Part shown: piece after piece, positions 1-10,142 of the stretch
How the letters are laid out: every line of letters begins with the position of its first letter
Position numbering within the stretch: the stretch's first letter is position 1
NCBI RefSeq assembly: GCF_964340395.1
Contig: NC_135567.1
Coordinates: 4,278,399 to 4,342,398, forward strand
Length of the DNA: 64,000 nucleotides
Reading direction: 5' to 3'
Source: Glandiceps talaboti
Lineage: Eukaryota; Hemichordata; Enteropneusta; Spengelidae
The notes under the pieces: generated by a model
The model's database searches: none
Seen by the model: only the letters and a program-made list of their open reading frames with translations
What the model was told of the DNA's origin: nothing
Translations under genes and position numbers: made by a program

Positions 1-96
1 TTGATTAGAATGGAATTCAATGCAAGGATTACATTTCATGTTAAAACAACATTACATAGTTCGTTGCAATACATGAATGGGGGGGGATTGTTCCAT
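1..96 (+). repeat. dispersed repeat R1 (partial, cut by the window edge)
   Basis: The first ~95 bases are almost identical to 4,597-4,692 and closely related to 61,969-62,045. The 4.5-kb and 61.9-kb copies extend further upstream and include a 16-bp palindrome (ACCATTCTAGAATGGT). The copy here ends in a G-run followed by ATTGTTCCATTG, then passes into a different G-run repeat. No coding potential was seen. The 5' part presumably lies outside the window. Confidence 0.75.
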
Positions 97-169
97 TGGG
101 CCGACAAAAAGTCACTGAACCCCCTCCCCTATATATAACCAAAAACATGCTAAAGCACGATAACCCCCC

Positions 170-208
<39 letters not shown>

Positions 209-840
209 CATATTCACATGACAGGTACTTTTTTATCATAACTCAGTGTGGACTACTTGACAGTCTTGCAAATACATTATAAGATTTCAGGTTAGGATTA
301 TCATAAAATTATTGACTACACAGGGTAAATATATTCCAAGAAGGGTTTAATAGAATCTTGAGTGAAAAGAAGGGGGAAAGTTTGAGAAGAGAATGTATAC
401 ATCTCTCATGGGGGTCTGAGGGGAAGCCCTGGAGGTTTTTTACTCTGGAAAGTAAATTTTGAGACTATTCAGACACTTTCAGATAATAATTTTCAAGCTT
501 TACAAGACAGCACCAACATGTACAAAACAACTACATAGGGTTGAAATATTTTTGAAATATAGTTTTTATAGCACCTTGACGGAATAGCTTGAGACTGGGA
601 TGTGTCCACCTCATGTGGGGGGGGGGGGGTCCTAGGGGTCTCATCCTAAAAGCCCTGCAGATTATTTTTACTCTTAAAGCCAATTTTAGGCTATTCAGAC
701 CCTTTCAAGCAATACATGTAACCTCCAAGCTTTACAAGACAGCACCATCAAGTATCAGAAACTATTCTTTATACCTTACTTAGGGTTTAAATATGTTCTT
801 AAAAAGTTAAATGGCATTATTATAATAAAGGTCAGCACAT
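97..840 (+). repeat. G-run repeat family R2, two ~240-bp units plus (AC)n
   Basis: Two diverged tandem units (about 361-595 and 596-837) share a motif order: TTTTGAAATA, CTTGACGG or CTTGACAG, a G homopolymer, a GAAGCCCTGGAGG-like block, GGCTATTCA, then CAAGCTTTACAAGACAGC. The same units occur at 18,063-18,905 and 30,715-30,910. An (AC)n tract lies at 172-207. No open frame of note is present. I infer a non-autonomous repeat; its class cannot be decided from here. Confidence 0.65.
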
Positions 841-1109
841 CTAATGGTAGTACCATTGGTAAGGGAGATTTGGAGTTTTAAGGCAATTTTAGACTATCTT
901 GGCAAACATTTCACTCCTTTAATATTTGATCACTCATCGTTGAAAGATGGTGCTGTGGTAGGCGATAGAATGCTATGAGGTTCGACACATCTTCCCATCT
1001 TTGAGAACAGATATGTCAAACCTTGTAGCCCTATAGTGCATACATCCAATGTTAGCATAACCATGGCTGGCCACAGTACCATATATAACCACACGTTGTT
1101 ACAGTTTGT

Positions 1110-1322
1110 AATATCAAAACTAGGCAAAGCCCATAAGGTCACGCAGGGTAGATTCATTTGTGACCAGCTACCTCACGATGATATTGTAGATAGCACCCTC
1201 TGCGTGGAGATGTACACAGTATATAGAACACGCATACGAAGTCATTGTGCTGCAACGCATCCTTCCAAAAAACATCACATAGTATATAGGACGCACATGT
1301 GTACTAGTCATTGAGCCACTAC
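1110..1322 (+). repeat. direct repeat R3, copy 1
   Basis: This block recurs at 1,607-1,835 in the same orientation with scattered differences. Shared landmarks are ACTAGGCAAA, the CAGGGTAGATT block, GATGATAT(T/C)GTAGATAGC and GTACTAGTCATTGAGCCACT. The short open frames across it on both strands are interrupted in the other copy, so they are unlikely to be genes. It is probably a dispersed or locally duplicated element. Confidence 0.6.
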
Positions 1323-1606
1323 AAGCTATTACAGTGCCCAATTCATAAATTCAAAGTTGATGTAATAATGATAATTTTTTTGTCCAAAAGTCAGACATTG
1401 CTCAAATAAATATTGCAAAATGAATAGAAAATACTTTAGATCACAAGGTGTTTGTGCTAATGTATTAAACAAACTAAATTTATGATTGAACAGTTACTTG
1501 AATATGAATAAAGTGGAGCATATATACTCTGCACCAAGCTTATGAAGAAAAAAACAACACTTTTCAGATGCCAAGGATCAATATTTGTTCTGTAAGTCAT
1601 AATATA

Positions 1607-1835
1607 AATATCATAACTAGGCAAACCCCTTAAGCTCCCACAGGGTAGATTAATTCATGACTGGCTGCCTAATGATGATATCGTAGATAGCGCCCTTCGC
1701 GTGGAAAATGTGCATAAGTATTTAGAATATGCATGCATAGTCATTGTACCGCAATGCATCCTTGGGTAAAACCATAAAAAAAAACATCGCATAGTATATA
1801 GGACGCGCATGCGTACTAGTCATTGAGCCACTATG
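1607..1835 (+). repeat. direct repeat R3, copy 2
   Basis: This is the second copy of the block at 1,110-1,322, offset by roughly 500 bases. It runs directly into a strong GC-rich hairpin at 1,835-1,856, which copy 1 lacks. Confidence 0.6.
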
Positions 1836-1856
1836 CAGCAGCTTCGCGGCTGCTGC
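1835..1856. repeat. GC-rich hairpin
   Basis: GCAGCAGC, a six-base loop TTCGCG, then GCTGCTGC: a perfect 8-bp stem, conspicuous in AT-rich surroundings. It lies at the end of repeat R3 copy 2. A terminal structure of that element or a local duplication are both possible. Confidence 0.6.
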
Positions 1857-2508
1857 GCAAGCATCCCCAGTACAATGCATGTGTACACTACAGGTTAATA
1901 GCTGAAAATAAACTTTACCATATACCACATTTTGCCTAGCATCGACTCAAGAAACTACGTAGGTATAGTGAAGCTACATGTATTTTATCATACTCGTAGG
2001 ACATGCAATTGTGTAGTACAAGTACAGTTTTTTGCTGCATTCTGAGTGAGAGATAGTCCTGCTTGCAGACGGTGCATGCGTTTCGCCCAGTTAAGCCAGG
2101 GACAACTTACTCCATATGCAAACAGGACTAAGCAAGAGAGTGCTGACCGGACCGGTTGTTGATCGTATAAATTACTGCTCGAAACTGCATGGGGCAGAAA
2201 TTAGACTGCCCGGATAAAGCTAGGGGTTCAATGCTACAAATGTATATGTATAGAGTAGACAGAAAAAAAAATGCAATCAGGCTTCTACTAGTAATTATTG
2301 TGGTTTTGGTATATTGACGCTAGTACATGGTATCTCAATGTAGCACACTTGTGTGGTTTCACACAACTTAATTGTCAGCAAAACTACTAGTATTCTTTTG
2401 TTTACATTACTGTAAATTTACCAACCCATCTCACCTTTTTCTCTAGTCTAACAATATAGCTTCCGCTAATTTCTAAAGTACAGCCATTTTTGTTTTGTTT
2501 CCTTTTTA
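1857..2508. other. no gene recognised
   Basis: Mixed non-coding sequence without long open frames, convincing splice pairs or recognised repeats. It includes a slightly GC-richer patch around 2,040-2,210. Confidence 0.5.
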
Positions 2509-2665
2509 GCACAACTGAACCAATAAGGTTCAGTAGTGTTGTAGGCATGGCAAAGTGTCTGTATGTATGTATGTATGTATGTATGTATGTATGTATGTAT
2601 GTATGTATGTGTGTATGTATGTATGTATGTATGTATGTATGTATGTATGTGTGTGTCTGTGACAC
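2509..2665 (-). mobile_element. 3' end of Helitron-like repeat H1 with (ATGT)n tract
   Basis: Read on the minus strand this is a microsatellite (about 2,557-2,656 on plus), a TGCC..AC block, an ACTGAAC/GTTCAGT-type hairpin and the end TGTGCTAA. The same 3' end occurs on the plus strand near 9,612, 11,020, 40,236 and 58,226. Only the terminal part is present; a reverse-transcriptase relic follows immediately on the plus strand. Confidence 0.6.
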
Positions 2666-2688
2666 TGTGCATTTGACACTGTATCACA

Positions 2689-3816
2689 CAACCAACTCTT
2701 ACTCAAATTAGCACAATATGGTGTAGATGGTAAAATCAACAAATGTCTCATTTCATTCCTAAAAGAACGTAAACAACGGGTTGTAGTGGGTGGAGAACGT
2801 TCCACATGGGCAGATATGGAATCAGGCATCCCACAGGGAACAGTACTCGGACCACTGTTATTTCTCATATACATCAACGACCTACATGAAAACTTACACT
2901 CAACTGTACGACTGTTCGCAGATTGACTGCATAATTTATAGAAACATCAATAGTAAACATGACACTAAAACACTCCAGGAAGACCTAGACACATTATCTG
3001 AATGGGAAACCAAGTGGCAAATGAAATTCAATCTAGATAAATGTTATGTATTACAAATTCCATCATCATCAAGGTCAGAAATCATCACCAAATATGGATT
3101 AGACAACTCTATTTTACAGGAGACAAAAACTCATCCATATCTAGGGGTGTAGACATTCATCAAAATCTCAAATGGAACACACATGTAAACATAATAACAA
3201 CATCTGCAGGATGAACCCTTGGGTTTCATTCGCAGGAACCTAGGCTCATGTACAAGATCAAATAAAAAAGCAGCATACATCTCTCACGCCAACCCTAGAG
3301 TACTGCTCTGCAGTGTGGGATAACTACACTAAAGAATTAGTACAAAAGGTAGGCAAAATACAGAGAAGGGCAGCAAGAATGCTCTACAACAACTATGACT
3401 GGAAAACGAGTGTAACAGAACTCATAAACGAATTGGAATGGGAGAATCTATCAACGAGAACGAGAACATCAAGACTTAGCATATTAGACAAAGCCACAGG
3501 GGACCATTTGGCACTGCTGGTACAAAACTACCTGTCACCAACTCAATGACAAACTCGGCATACACACTCTAAAAGCTTCATACAACACCAGGCACGCATA
3601 CACTACTGTCACAAATACTCAATTTATTCCACGGACCATCAGATATAATCAACATAACAGATTCAGAACAATTCAAACATTGTCAAGCATAATCAACATT
3701 CAACAGAACACAGGACAACAACATCAAGGACTAATAACAATCATTGCACACATCACATCCTACTCGTTTTGTTCCACTAGGGACGTTGAGTAGTATCCTA
3801 AAGAAGAAGAAAAAAA
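2689..3816 (+). pseudogene. non-LTR retrotransposon reverse transcriptase, decayed 3' part
   Basis: Conceptual translation shows a reverse-transcriptase palm region of Jockey/RTE/CR1-like elements: a KINKCLISFLKER-like stretch, then GIPQGTVLGPLLFLIYINDL near 2,825-2,885. A single extra base near 2,924 shifts the frame exactly at the FADD catalytic box. The frame resumes with thumb-type residues (LSEWETKWQMKFNLDKC, ~3,000-3,045). Further stops lie near 3,150 and 3,210. The C-terminal region (QRRAARMLYNN, ~3,360-3,395) is open to 3,549. The endonuclease and ORF1 are absent, so it is 5' truncated. It ends in an A/G-rich tail (AAGAAGAAGAAAAAAAG, 3,801-3,817) as expected of target-primed insertion. 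Strictly a relic; clade assignment is only approximate. Confidence 0.85.
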
Positions 3817-4208
3817 GTGTGGATGGATATGCCAAGTAGGGCTAAATATGTTTATGGTCAAAAAATTTTAATTTCCAAAACTACTCAGCAGACTGGGCTG
3901 AAATTTAATGGGGATGCATCTAGGGGTGTACAGATAAAGAAATAGTAAGCATATAATGATCTCATCAGTGATATGCAAGTTAGGTGTAAAAATGTGAATT
4001 TTGGTTAAAAATTTATATTTCAAAAAGTACTTGGTCAATGAGACTGAAACTTGGTGAGATGTTTCTAGAAGTGCAACAACCAAATAGCAGTATATTTTGG
4101 TCAAAAATAATAACATCATCTACTAGGCAAGTGAGTAAACATTCACAAAGATAACAGGGATTCTTAGACAAGTGAACAAACATTCAAAAGGTGTATGCAA
4201 ATATGTCT
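3548..4208 (+). repeat. 661-bp segmental duplication, copy 1
   Basis: Virtually identical to 4,693-5,353 at a constant offset of 1,145 bp. It covers the last ~270 bases of the retrotransposon relic plus about 390 bases of Helitron-like repeat sequence on the minus strand. The same 83-residue minus-strand open frame occurs in both copies. Because element tail and flank are copied together, this is a DNA-level duplication and not a second retrotransposition. Confidence 0.9.
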
Positions 4209-4692
4209 GACTAACTGGAGATAAGTGTAAGTTTGTTGAGAACTAAGTCTTTTTACCAAAACAGTTTATAAACCTTGCACATACTCAGAATGGTTAACCT
4301 AGAAATGTTTGATGTTTATAAGAGAATAATTTGAATTGGTAGTGAAAGCACTTCCTCAATAATTTCACTAACCAAATTAAAAGAATAAAATTGTCACCAA
4401 TTCCATGAATAAATACAGTTTTGCTTACAGATTGATACATGAGAAAAGATTTGCCGATTTGTTCTAGCATGGAAGTATCACCCACCATTCTAGAATGGTA
4501 AACTCCAAACAAATTTGTCTTTACAGATGTCACATACATGTACATGTGTAATCTTATTGAATACATATTTCATTCAATAAGCCATTTGTGATAGTTTTGA
4601 TTAGAATGGAATTCAATGCAAGGATTACATTTCATGTTAAAACAACATTACAGAGTTCGTTGCAATACATGAATGGGGGGGATTGTTCCATT
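4209..4692 (+). repeat. spacer containing R1 repeat copy 2
   Basis: About 4,460-4,692 matches 61,830-62,045 and the window start. It contains the palindrome ACCATTCTAGAATGGT at 4,484-4,499 and ends with a G-run and ATTGTTCCATTG. The second segmental-duplication copy begins exactly there. The first ~250 bases are unremarkable. Confidence 0.65.
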
Positions 4693-5353
4693 GACAAACT
4701 CGGCATACACACTCTAAAAGCTTCATACAACACCAGGCACGCATACACTACTGTCACAAATACTCAATTTATTCCACGGACCATCAGATATAATCAACAT
4801 AACAGATTCAGAACAATTCAAACATTGTCAAGCATAATCAACATTCAACAGAACACAGGACAACAACATCAAGGACTAATAACAATCATTGCACACATCA
4901 CATCCTACTCGTTTTGTTCCACTAGGGACGTTGAGTAGTATCCTAAAGAAGAAGAAAAAAAGTGTGGATGGATATGCCAAGTAGGGCTAAATATGTTTAT
5001 GGTCAAAAAATTTTAATTTCCAAAACTACTCAGCAGACTGGGCTGAAATTTAATGGGGATGCATCTAGGGGTGTACAGATAAAGAAATAGTAAGCATATA
5101 ATGATCTCATCAGTGATATGCAAGTTAGGTGTAAAAATGTGAATTTTGGTTAAAAATTTATATTTCAAAAAGTACTTGGTCAATGAGACTGAAACTTGGT
5201 GAGATGTTTCTAGAAGTGCAACAACCAAATAGCAGTATATTTTGGTCAAAAATAATAACATCATCTACTAGGCAAGTGAGTAAACATTCACAAAGATAAC
5301 AGGGATTCTTAGACAAGTGAACAAACATTCAAAAGGTGTATGCAAATATGTCT
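4693..5353 (+). repeat. 661-bp segmental duplication, copy 2
   Basis: Copy of 3,548-4,208. The left junction abuts the G-run end of repeat R1. The right junction passes into a Helitron-like repeat on the minus strand (CTAGCAACAAAACCACACCC). Near identity implies a recent event. Confidence 0.9.
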
Positions 5354-5528
5354 AGCAACAAAACCACACCCATAGCAACAGCCAAATGATCAATTATATT
5401 GCAAAGATAACATCAGGGATTCATAGACTAAAAACTGTACAATTGGGCTACAACGGAATTGGTGCTGTTTTTCAATATCACAACATTTCAACATGGGGGG
5501 GGGGGGATTCCGTCAATTGTAGTGATTA
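5354..5528 (-). mobile_element. Helitron-like repeat H1, 5' portion (minus)
   Basis: The minus strand reads from GCTGTTTAATCACTACAATT through GACGGAATC, a C-run and AAAAACAGCA into the GGCTGTTGCTATGGGTGTGG core unit. The same 5' block occurs on plus at 8,616-8,700. Its continuation leftward falls in the duplicated block 4,963-5,353. Confidence 0.6.
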
Positions 5529-5811
5529 AACAGCTTTAGACAATAGGTTCATCTCCATTTCAAATGTTTTACAGAGAAGATATGCATTACTGTTTTAGGA
5601 TTCATTGGAAGATTATTTGTGTGTATACACTATGTTGGTTGACTATATGTAAATCATTGTACATTTACTACATGTATATATGCACATACCTTCAAGTTAC
5701 ATCAGCCTCTTTCCATGACTGTATTTGCCATGATTGAATTAGTGATTACTGAAATATATTTCTATTTTCTATAGGCACATTACTAACACCTATGTGTACA
5801 TCTTTTCTCAG

Positions 5812-5990
5812 GGTTCCTCAGAAGACTATAAAAGGCAGGGGTCCCGAGGGGTAGGGGTCATTGCAGGTCACAGGGGCAAGGTAAAGCAGAGAGTAGTGGA
5901 AGAGGGGGGCATGGTGAAAACGGTGGGGGGACGGGTAGGAGAAAAAGCTGCAAATAACCTAATGGCAGAAATGTTAGAGCATGAAAGAAG
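5812..5990 (+). CDS. probable internal exon of an unrecognised host gene
   Basis: A 179-bp open stretch is bounded by a good acceptor (TACATCTTTTCTCAG|G) and a donor (GAAAGAAG|GTAAAC). The coding strand is GC-richer than its surroundings. The translation is basic and glycine-rich in the first two thirds, starting GSSEDYKRQGSRGVGVIAGH, and ends with a charged helix-like stretch (AANNLMAEMLEHERR). The frame closes just past the donor. The length is not a multiple of three, so neighbouring exons must complement the phase. I do not recognise the family, and no partner exon is visible in the window. Confidence 0.45.
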
Positions 5991-6690
5991 GTAAACAAGA
6001 TTACATGTAAGACTTAGTACATATCTGTATATATTCATACTGTTGTATACTTAATTTTACAAAATCTCAACGACAGTGAGACTTGCAAAAAATATAAAGG
6101 AAATTGAACTGTGATTCTTCTTTGGAAATTTAACTTGTGAAGAATGTGATAATGCTAAGCTTTGAGAAGAGAATCTTACTGCACAAGAGCTTATTAGACA
6201 TGTTAATGAAATAGTTCCTATTATTACACAAGTCAAGCTAGATTTGTGACGTTTCCCAATTTGTTTATATACAATGTAGTCTACAAAGTACCTTTTTCTG
6301 AGTACAGTGAATGGGCACTTGTCTAAGTTCAGTTTCAATTTCTGAATTCAAAGTTCCTTAAAGATAGTATAATATCATCCATGCCATAGCGTCATGTCAA
6401 TCATTGATGGAGTTCAATCCCATTTCATGAGAAATGACAGTATGTACATTTGTATATTTTTATATTGATATGTATAGTGCTATATTCTGATCACTGTAAC
6501 TGTAGTATATATCTTATAGAATATGTAGCATGAATCCCTGACAATAAATACACTCATAGTTTTTGAGATCATAGTTTTTGAAAAATTAAGTGTATGCACC
6601 ACCATTACAATTGAACCATTGATTTTTCATGCTTTGAATATGCAAAATACAGTATCAACAATCAAAATAATATTAATTTTTGAGTGGTCA
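5991..6690. other. no gene recognised
   Basis: AT-rich intergenic or intronic sequence. The ORF-like stretches are short and show no protein-family signal. Confidence 0.5.
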
Positions 6691-7925
6691 CCAAGTGTGC
6701 ACCTACCATCTAATTCGTATGGACTTTGCATACAATGCGGAGCAATAGGATGCCAAAATCACAAAATGATGCTAAGCTAGACAATACAGTTAGTCAAAAT
6801 GAAATGTGTTGCTCCCCTCATATCATTTCCTAAAATATAGCCCCCCCCCCCCCGAAACAATTTCCAACGAGCATTTGTCGGGTATGACTCAGCCCCCCCC
6901 CCCCCACAATAGATGTTTCCAGAGAATTGCCACAAGTCATGGTAGTGTGATGTATTAGATTGTATGAAATATCGTGGCAATGGCATTGTAGAACAACTGT
7001 ATAATTGATTGAACATTTGCATCCATTATTTGAATGTTTATCTATTTGTCTATTAACCCCTTGTTATTTTTCAGTGATCATTTGGCTGTTGTCAAGAAAG
7101 TGGTATAGTTGCTAGGCACATTTACAAACATTTTTGAATGTTATTCAATTCAATTGTCTATTAATACATATCGTTATCTTTGCAATATACTGGATTGTTT
7201 GGTTGTTGCTATGGGTGTGGTCCTGTTGCTAGGTACATTTACATACACTTGTCGAATGTTTATTCAAATGTCTATATATCACTTTTGTTATCTTTGCAAT
7301 ATGCATGATCATTTGGCTGTTGCTATGGGCGTGTTGTTGTTGCTAGGTTCATTTGCATACATTTGCATACAATTTTTAAAATGTTGTTCACTTGTCTAAA
7401 AATACCTGTTGTCATCTTTGTGAAAAACACCACCGTTTGGCTGTTGCCATGGGTGTGGTCATGGTTGCTAAGGATATTTGCATACATTCTTTGAATGCTT
7501 ACTCATTTGCCTACCTGATGATGTTGTTATTTGACCAAAACACACTTCCATTTGGTTGTTGCTATGTCATTGTTGCGAGGGCAAAAATGTTTTACAGATC
7601 ATCTGCAGAATAACAATGCTAAGAACATTCCCACCAAATTTCAGGCCAAGCTGCCCTGTAGTTTTGGATTTTAACTTTTTTGACCAAAAATCATGATTTT
7701 GACCCAAAACTGGCTCTAAGTCGGCTAAATTGCATCGTATCCCAAAACAAATTGACGCGCATATGTAAGTAATAGTTCATTATCCATTTACTAAGTTTGA
7801 AAGAAATCTATCAATGAATGTCCAAGATATGACTCTGGACGCACGTACACATACATGCACAGATGGACGGACAGAGCCCAATCTATAAGCCCCCATCCCA
7901 GACTACATCCGGCGGGGGCTGAAAA
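6691..7925 (+). mobile_element. Helitron-like composite repeat (H1 core, P2-type end)
   Basis: It begins with a block shared with 63,700-63,870 (ACAATGCGGAGCAATAGGA, TGTTGCTCCCCTCAT) containing two C-runs. Four or so diverged ~110-bp units follow (7,075-7,590), each with GGCTGTTGCTATGGGCGTGG-like sequence. After TTGACCAAAAATCA units it changes near 7,745 to the P2 family 3' end (AACAAATTGACG, then a GGACGGACAGA tract) and ends in a hairpin with arms AGCCCCC / GGGGGCT followed by GAAAA. The switch of family inside one copy suggests a chimera. Confidence 0.6.
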
Positions 7926-7940
7926 GTGACATCCTCTTCT

Positions 7941-7995
7941 AATACACCTTTACGGAAAGGTACCCAAATGTTACTCAAAACGAGGCTAAAGGGGG
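7941..7995. repeat. left inverted repeat of a possible THAP-type transposon relic
   Basis: The block AATACACCTTTACGGAAAGG, then TACCCAAATGTTA and CGAGGCTAAAGGGG is inverted at 10,087-10,142, with about five mismatches over 50 bases. The two lie ~2.2 kb apart and enclose a minus-strand THAP-domain relic. This is suggestive of terminal inverted repeats; the exact element ends and target-site duplication were not resolved. Confidence 0.5.
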
Positions 7996-8615
7996 CTGGA
8001 CTATGTTGCGTTTGTAGCAGACCTCTTCAGCAATGGCGGCAGTGAATGTACCTGTGTTCTCTTGCTCTCGACAGTGTTGAGCTTATCATATGACATTGGG
8101 ACGGATCATCTGTACAAGGCATAGGTAGAGCTAGCTTTGCCATCATTCTAGCATAAAACTAATATTGCATGTATGAGTGTGTGGCCGGGTGGCCAGAAAC
8201 AGTACATTGTTTGTATAATGTTACATTGATTTTGGAATGTGTATATAACTATAACTTAAAAGCAAATACAACGGTTCCTACAGATCAATCGGTGGCTGAT
8301 GTTGTGCTATATATTAAAGAACTTGATGATTTCTGACTCCTGTACGTACATGCTACAAATGTTGTACATTATTACACTGTGTAGAAATGGATTTCTTGTC
8401 ATCAGCTGATATCCATAAAAAAAATTTGTCTGTGAAAACGCAAATATATATGATGTAAATGTAGCGCTATCATACTTTAAAAACATGAAAGGTGTATTAT
8501 ATGTGTAATAGTTAATAAAGTGCTGATGAACAGATGGATGTATTCATGTTTGTTTGTCCTTGATTTGTTCTGTGTGACTGTGAAGTGAAGTGAATCAAAC
8601 CTATTATCCAAAGCT
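7996..8615. other. no gene recognised (inside the possible THAP-type element)
   Basis: Unassigned sequence between the left inverted repeat and an inserted Helitron-like repeat. If the element model is right, this would be its 3' part on the minus strand. No coding signal was seen. Confidence 0.4.
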
Positions 8616-9612
8616 GTTTAATCACTACAATTGACGGAATTTTCCCCCTATGTTGAAATGTTGAGATATTGAAAAACAGCAACAATGGCGTTGTTGCACA
8701 ACTGTACAGTTTTTAAAAATGTTAATCCACATGCTGATCAATGCTAGGTGTAGGTGTTCATTTGCTGAACAGAATGATCATCCAGTTGCCTATCCAATCA
8801 TGTTGTTATCTTTGCAATATACATGATTATTTGCCTGTTGCCATGGGCGTGGTCTTGTTGCTAGGTAAATTTACATACATTTTTTGAATGTTTATTCAAC
8901 TATCTATTCATCACTGTTGTTATCTTTGTGAAATACATGACTGTTTGGCTGGTGCTATGGGCGTGGTCATGGTTGCTAGGGCCAATTGTGTCAAAATCTG
9001 CAGAATAACATTTCTAGAAACATCTTACCAAGTTTCAGTCTCATTGACCAAGTACTTTTTGAGATATAAATTTTTGACCAAAATTCACATGTTTACACCT
9101 AATTTGCATATTACTGATGAGATCATTATATGCTTAATAGTTTTTCATCTATACACCCACAGATGCATGAGTAGTTTTGGAATTATAGGTTTTTAACCAA
9201 AAAGTCACATTTTTAGCCCTAATTCGCATAATACTGAGGGAATCATGTCATGAACAAATCTTAATTTACTCACCCCTAAGAATGTTCTCACCAAATTTTA
9301 TGCCAATCCGTCCAGTAGTGTTGGAGTTTAAGGACCAAATATCACATTTTTTACCCAAAACCCACATCTCTGATGCAATCACTTTCTTTTGAACAATTTC
9401 CCACCTAGACACCAAAAGTAACATGACCACCAAATATCAAAGCAATCAGTCCAGCAGTTTTTGACTTTAAGTTGTTTACAAACACACACACACTGTCACA
9501 CACACACACACACAGACACACACACACACACACAGGCATACAGACAGACAGACAGACAGACACTTTACCATGCCTAGAGCACTACTGAACCTTTCAGTTC
9601 AGTTGTGCTAAA
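8616..9612 (+). mobile_element. Helitron-like repeat H1, near-complete copy
   Basis: The 5' block (GCTGTTTAATCACTACAATT) is shared with 5,500-5,528 on the other strand. Next come about two ~110-bp core units (8,760-8,990), then ~135-bp units with TTTTTGACCAAAA and CCTAATTTGCATA. An (AC)n plus (GACA)n tract (9,480-9,560) precedes a hairpin ACTGAAC/GTTCAGT and the end TGTGCTAA (9,604-9,611). This order (tandem core, microsatellite, 3' hairpin, CTAA) is that of Helitron-associated non-autonomous elements. No Rep/helicase is encoded. Confidence 0.6.
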
Positions 9613-9639
9613 AACGCTCTAAATGAAATTAATTGGAAA

Positions 9640-9913
9640 TTAGCTCTCCTTGGATTTGAATTTTCTCAATTCTGATGGATTTGCATTGGCTCTCAAGTTT
9701 TTTCTCTCACAGAGACCAATCTTGTAGTCTGCTGGTACGAAGTGCGCTGAGCATACCCGGGAGTCTTTTGTCAACATAAAGTCGTCTGCTTGCCGCATTA
9801 GTAATCCACATCTGTCTCCTTCTGTTTCCTTTGGGAAACTGATGACATGACACACCTGGACACTTGTCTGCTTGATTTGTACAACAAGCTGCAGCACAAT
9901 ACCACATTCCCAT
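9640..9913 (-). pseudogene. THAP zinc-finger domain relic (frameshifted)
   Basis: The minus-strand reading starts MGMWYCAAACC, followed after ~15 residues by CHQFPK and RRRQMW. It then continues in another frame with ADDFMLTKDSRVCSAHF and VPADY. The order Cys pair, F-P-K, W, then CSxHF fits the C2CH THAP fold, a DNA-binding domain of host factors and P-element-type transposases. A frameshift lies between the W and the CSAHF block, around 9,800. No transposase catalytic region follows. The start codon lies inside the left arm of the palindrome at 9,880-10,018. The right arm carries a mirrored MGMWYCAAACCNQYTGC on the plus strand. Confidence 0.6.
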
Positions 9914-10018
9914 GGTTGTATATAATTCACTATCGATAAGTTTGTATTGGTTACAAACTTATCGATAGTGAATTATATACAACCATGGGAATGTGGTATT
10001 GTGCTGCAGCTTGTTGTA
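9880..10018. repeat. perfect palindrome, 67-bp arms, 5-bp spacer
   Basis: 9,880-9,946 is the exact reverse complement of 9,952-10,018; the spacer is TTGGT. In addition GTATTGGTTACAA at the centre is complementary to TTGTAACCAATAC just at the right border (10,014-10,026). That is the footprint expected of a fold-back template switch. The left arm contains the start of the THAP relic. Confidence 0.9.
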
Positions 10019-10086
10019 ACCAATACACTGGTTGCTAATGTAAACAAAAAAAATTGCTTTCAAATGGTGGCACGTCTCTGAACTTT

Positions 10087-10142
10087 ACCCCCTATAGCCT
10101 CGTTCTGATTAACATCTGGGTACCTTTCCGTAGAGGTGTATT
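10087..10142. repeat. right inverted repeat of a possible THAP-type transposon relic
   Basis: Reverse-complement partner of 7,941-7,995 (CCCCCTATAGCCTCG..GGTACCTTTCCG..GGTGTATT). The THAP relic's 5' end faces this side, the usual placement of an N-terminal DNA-binding domain near a transposon's 5' terminus. Confidence 0.5.
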
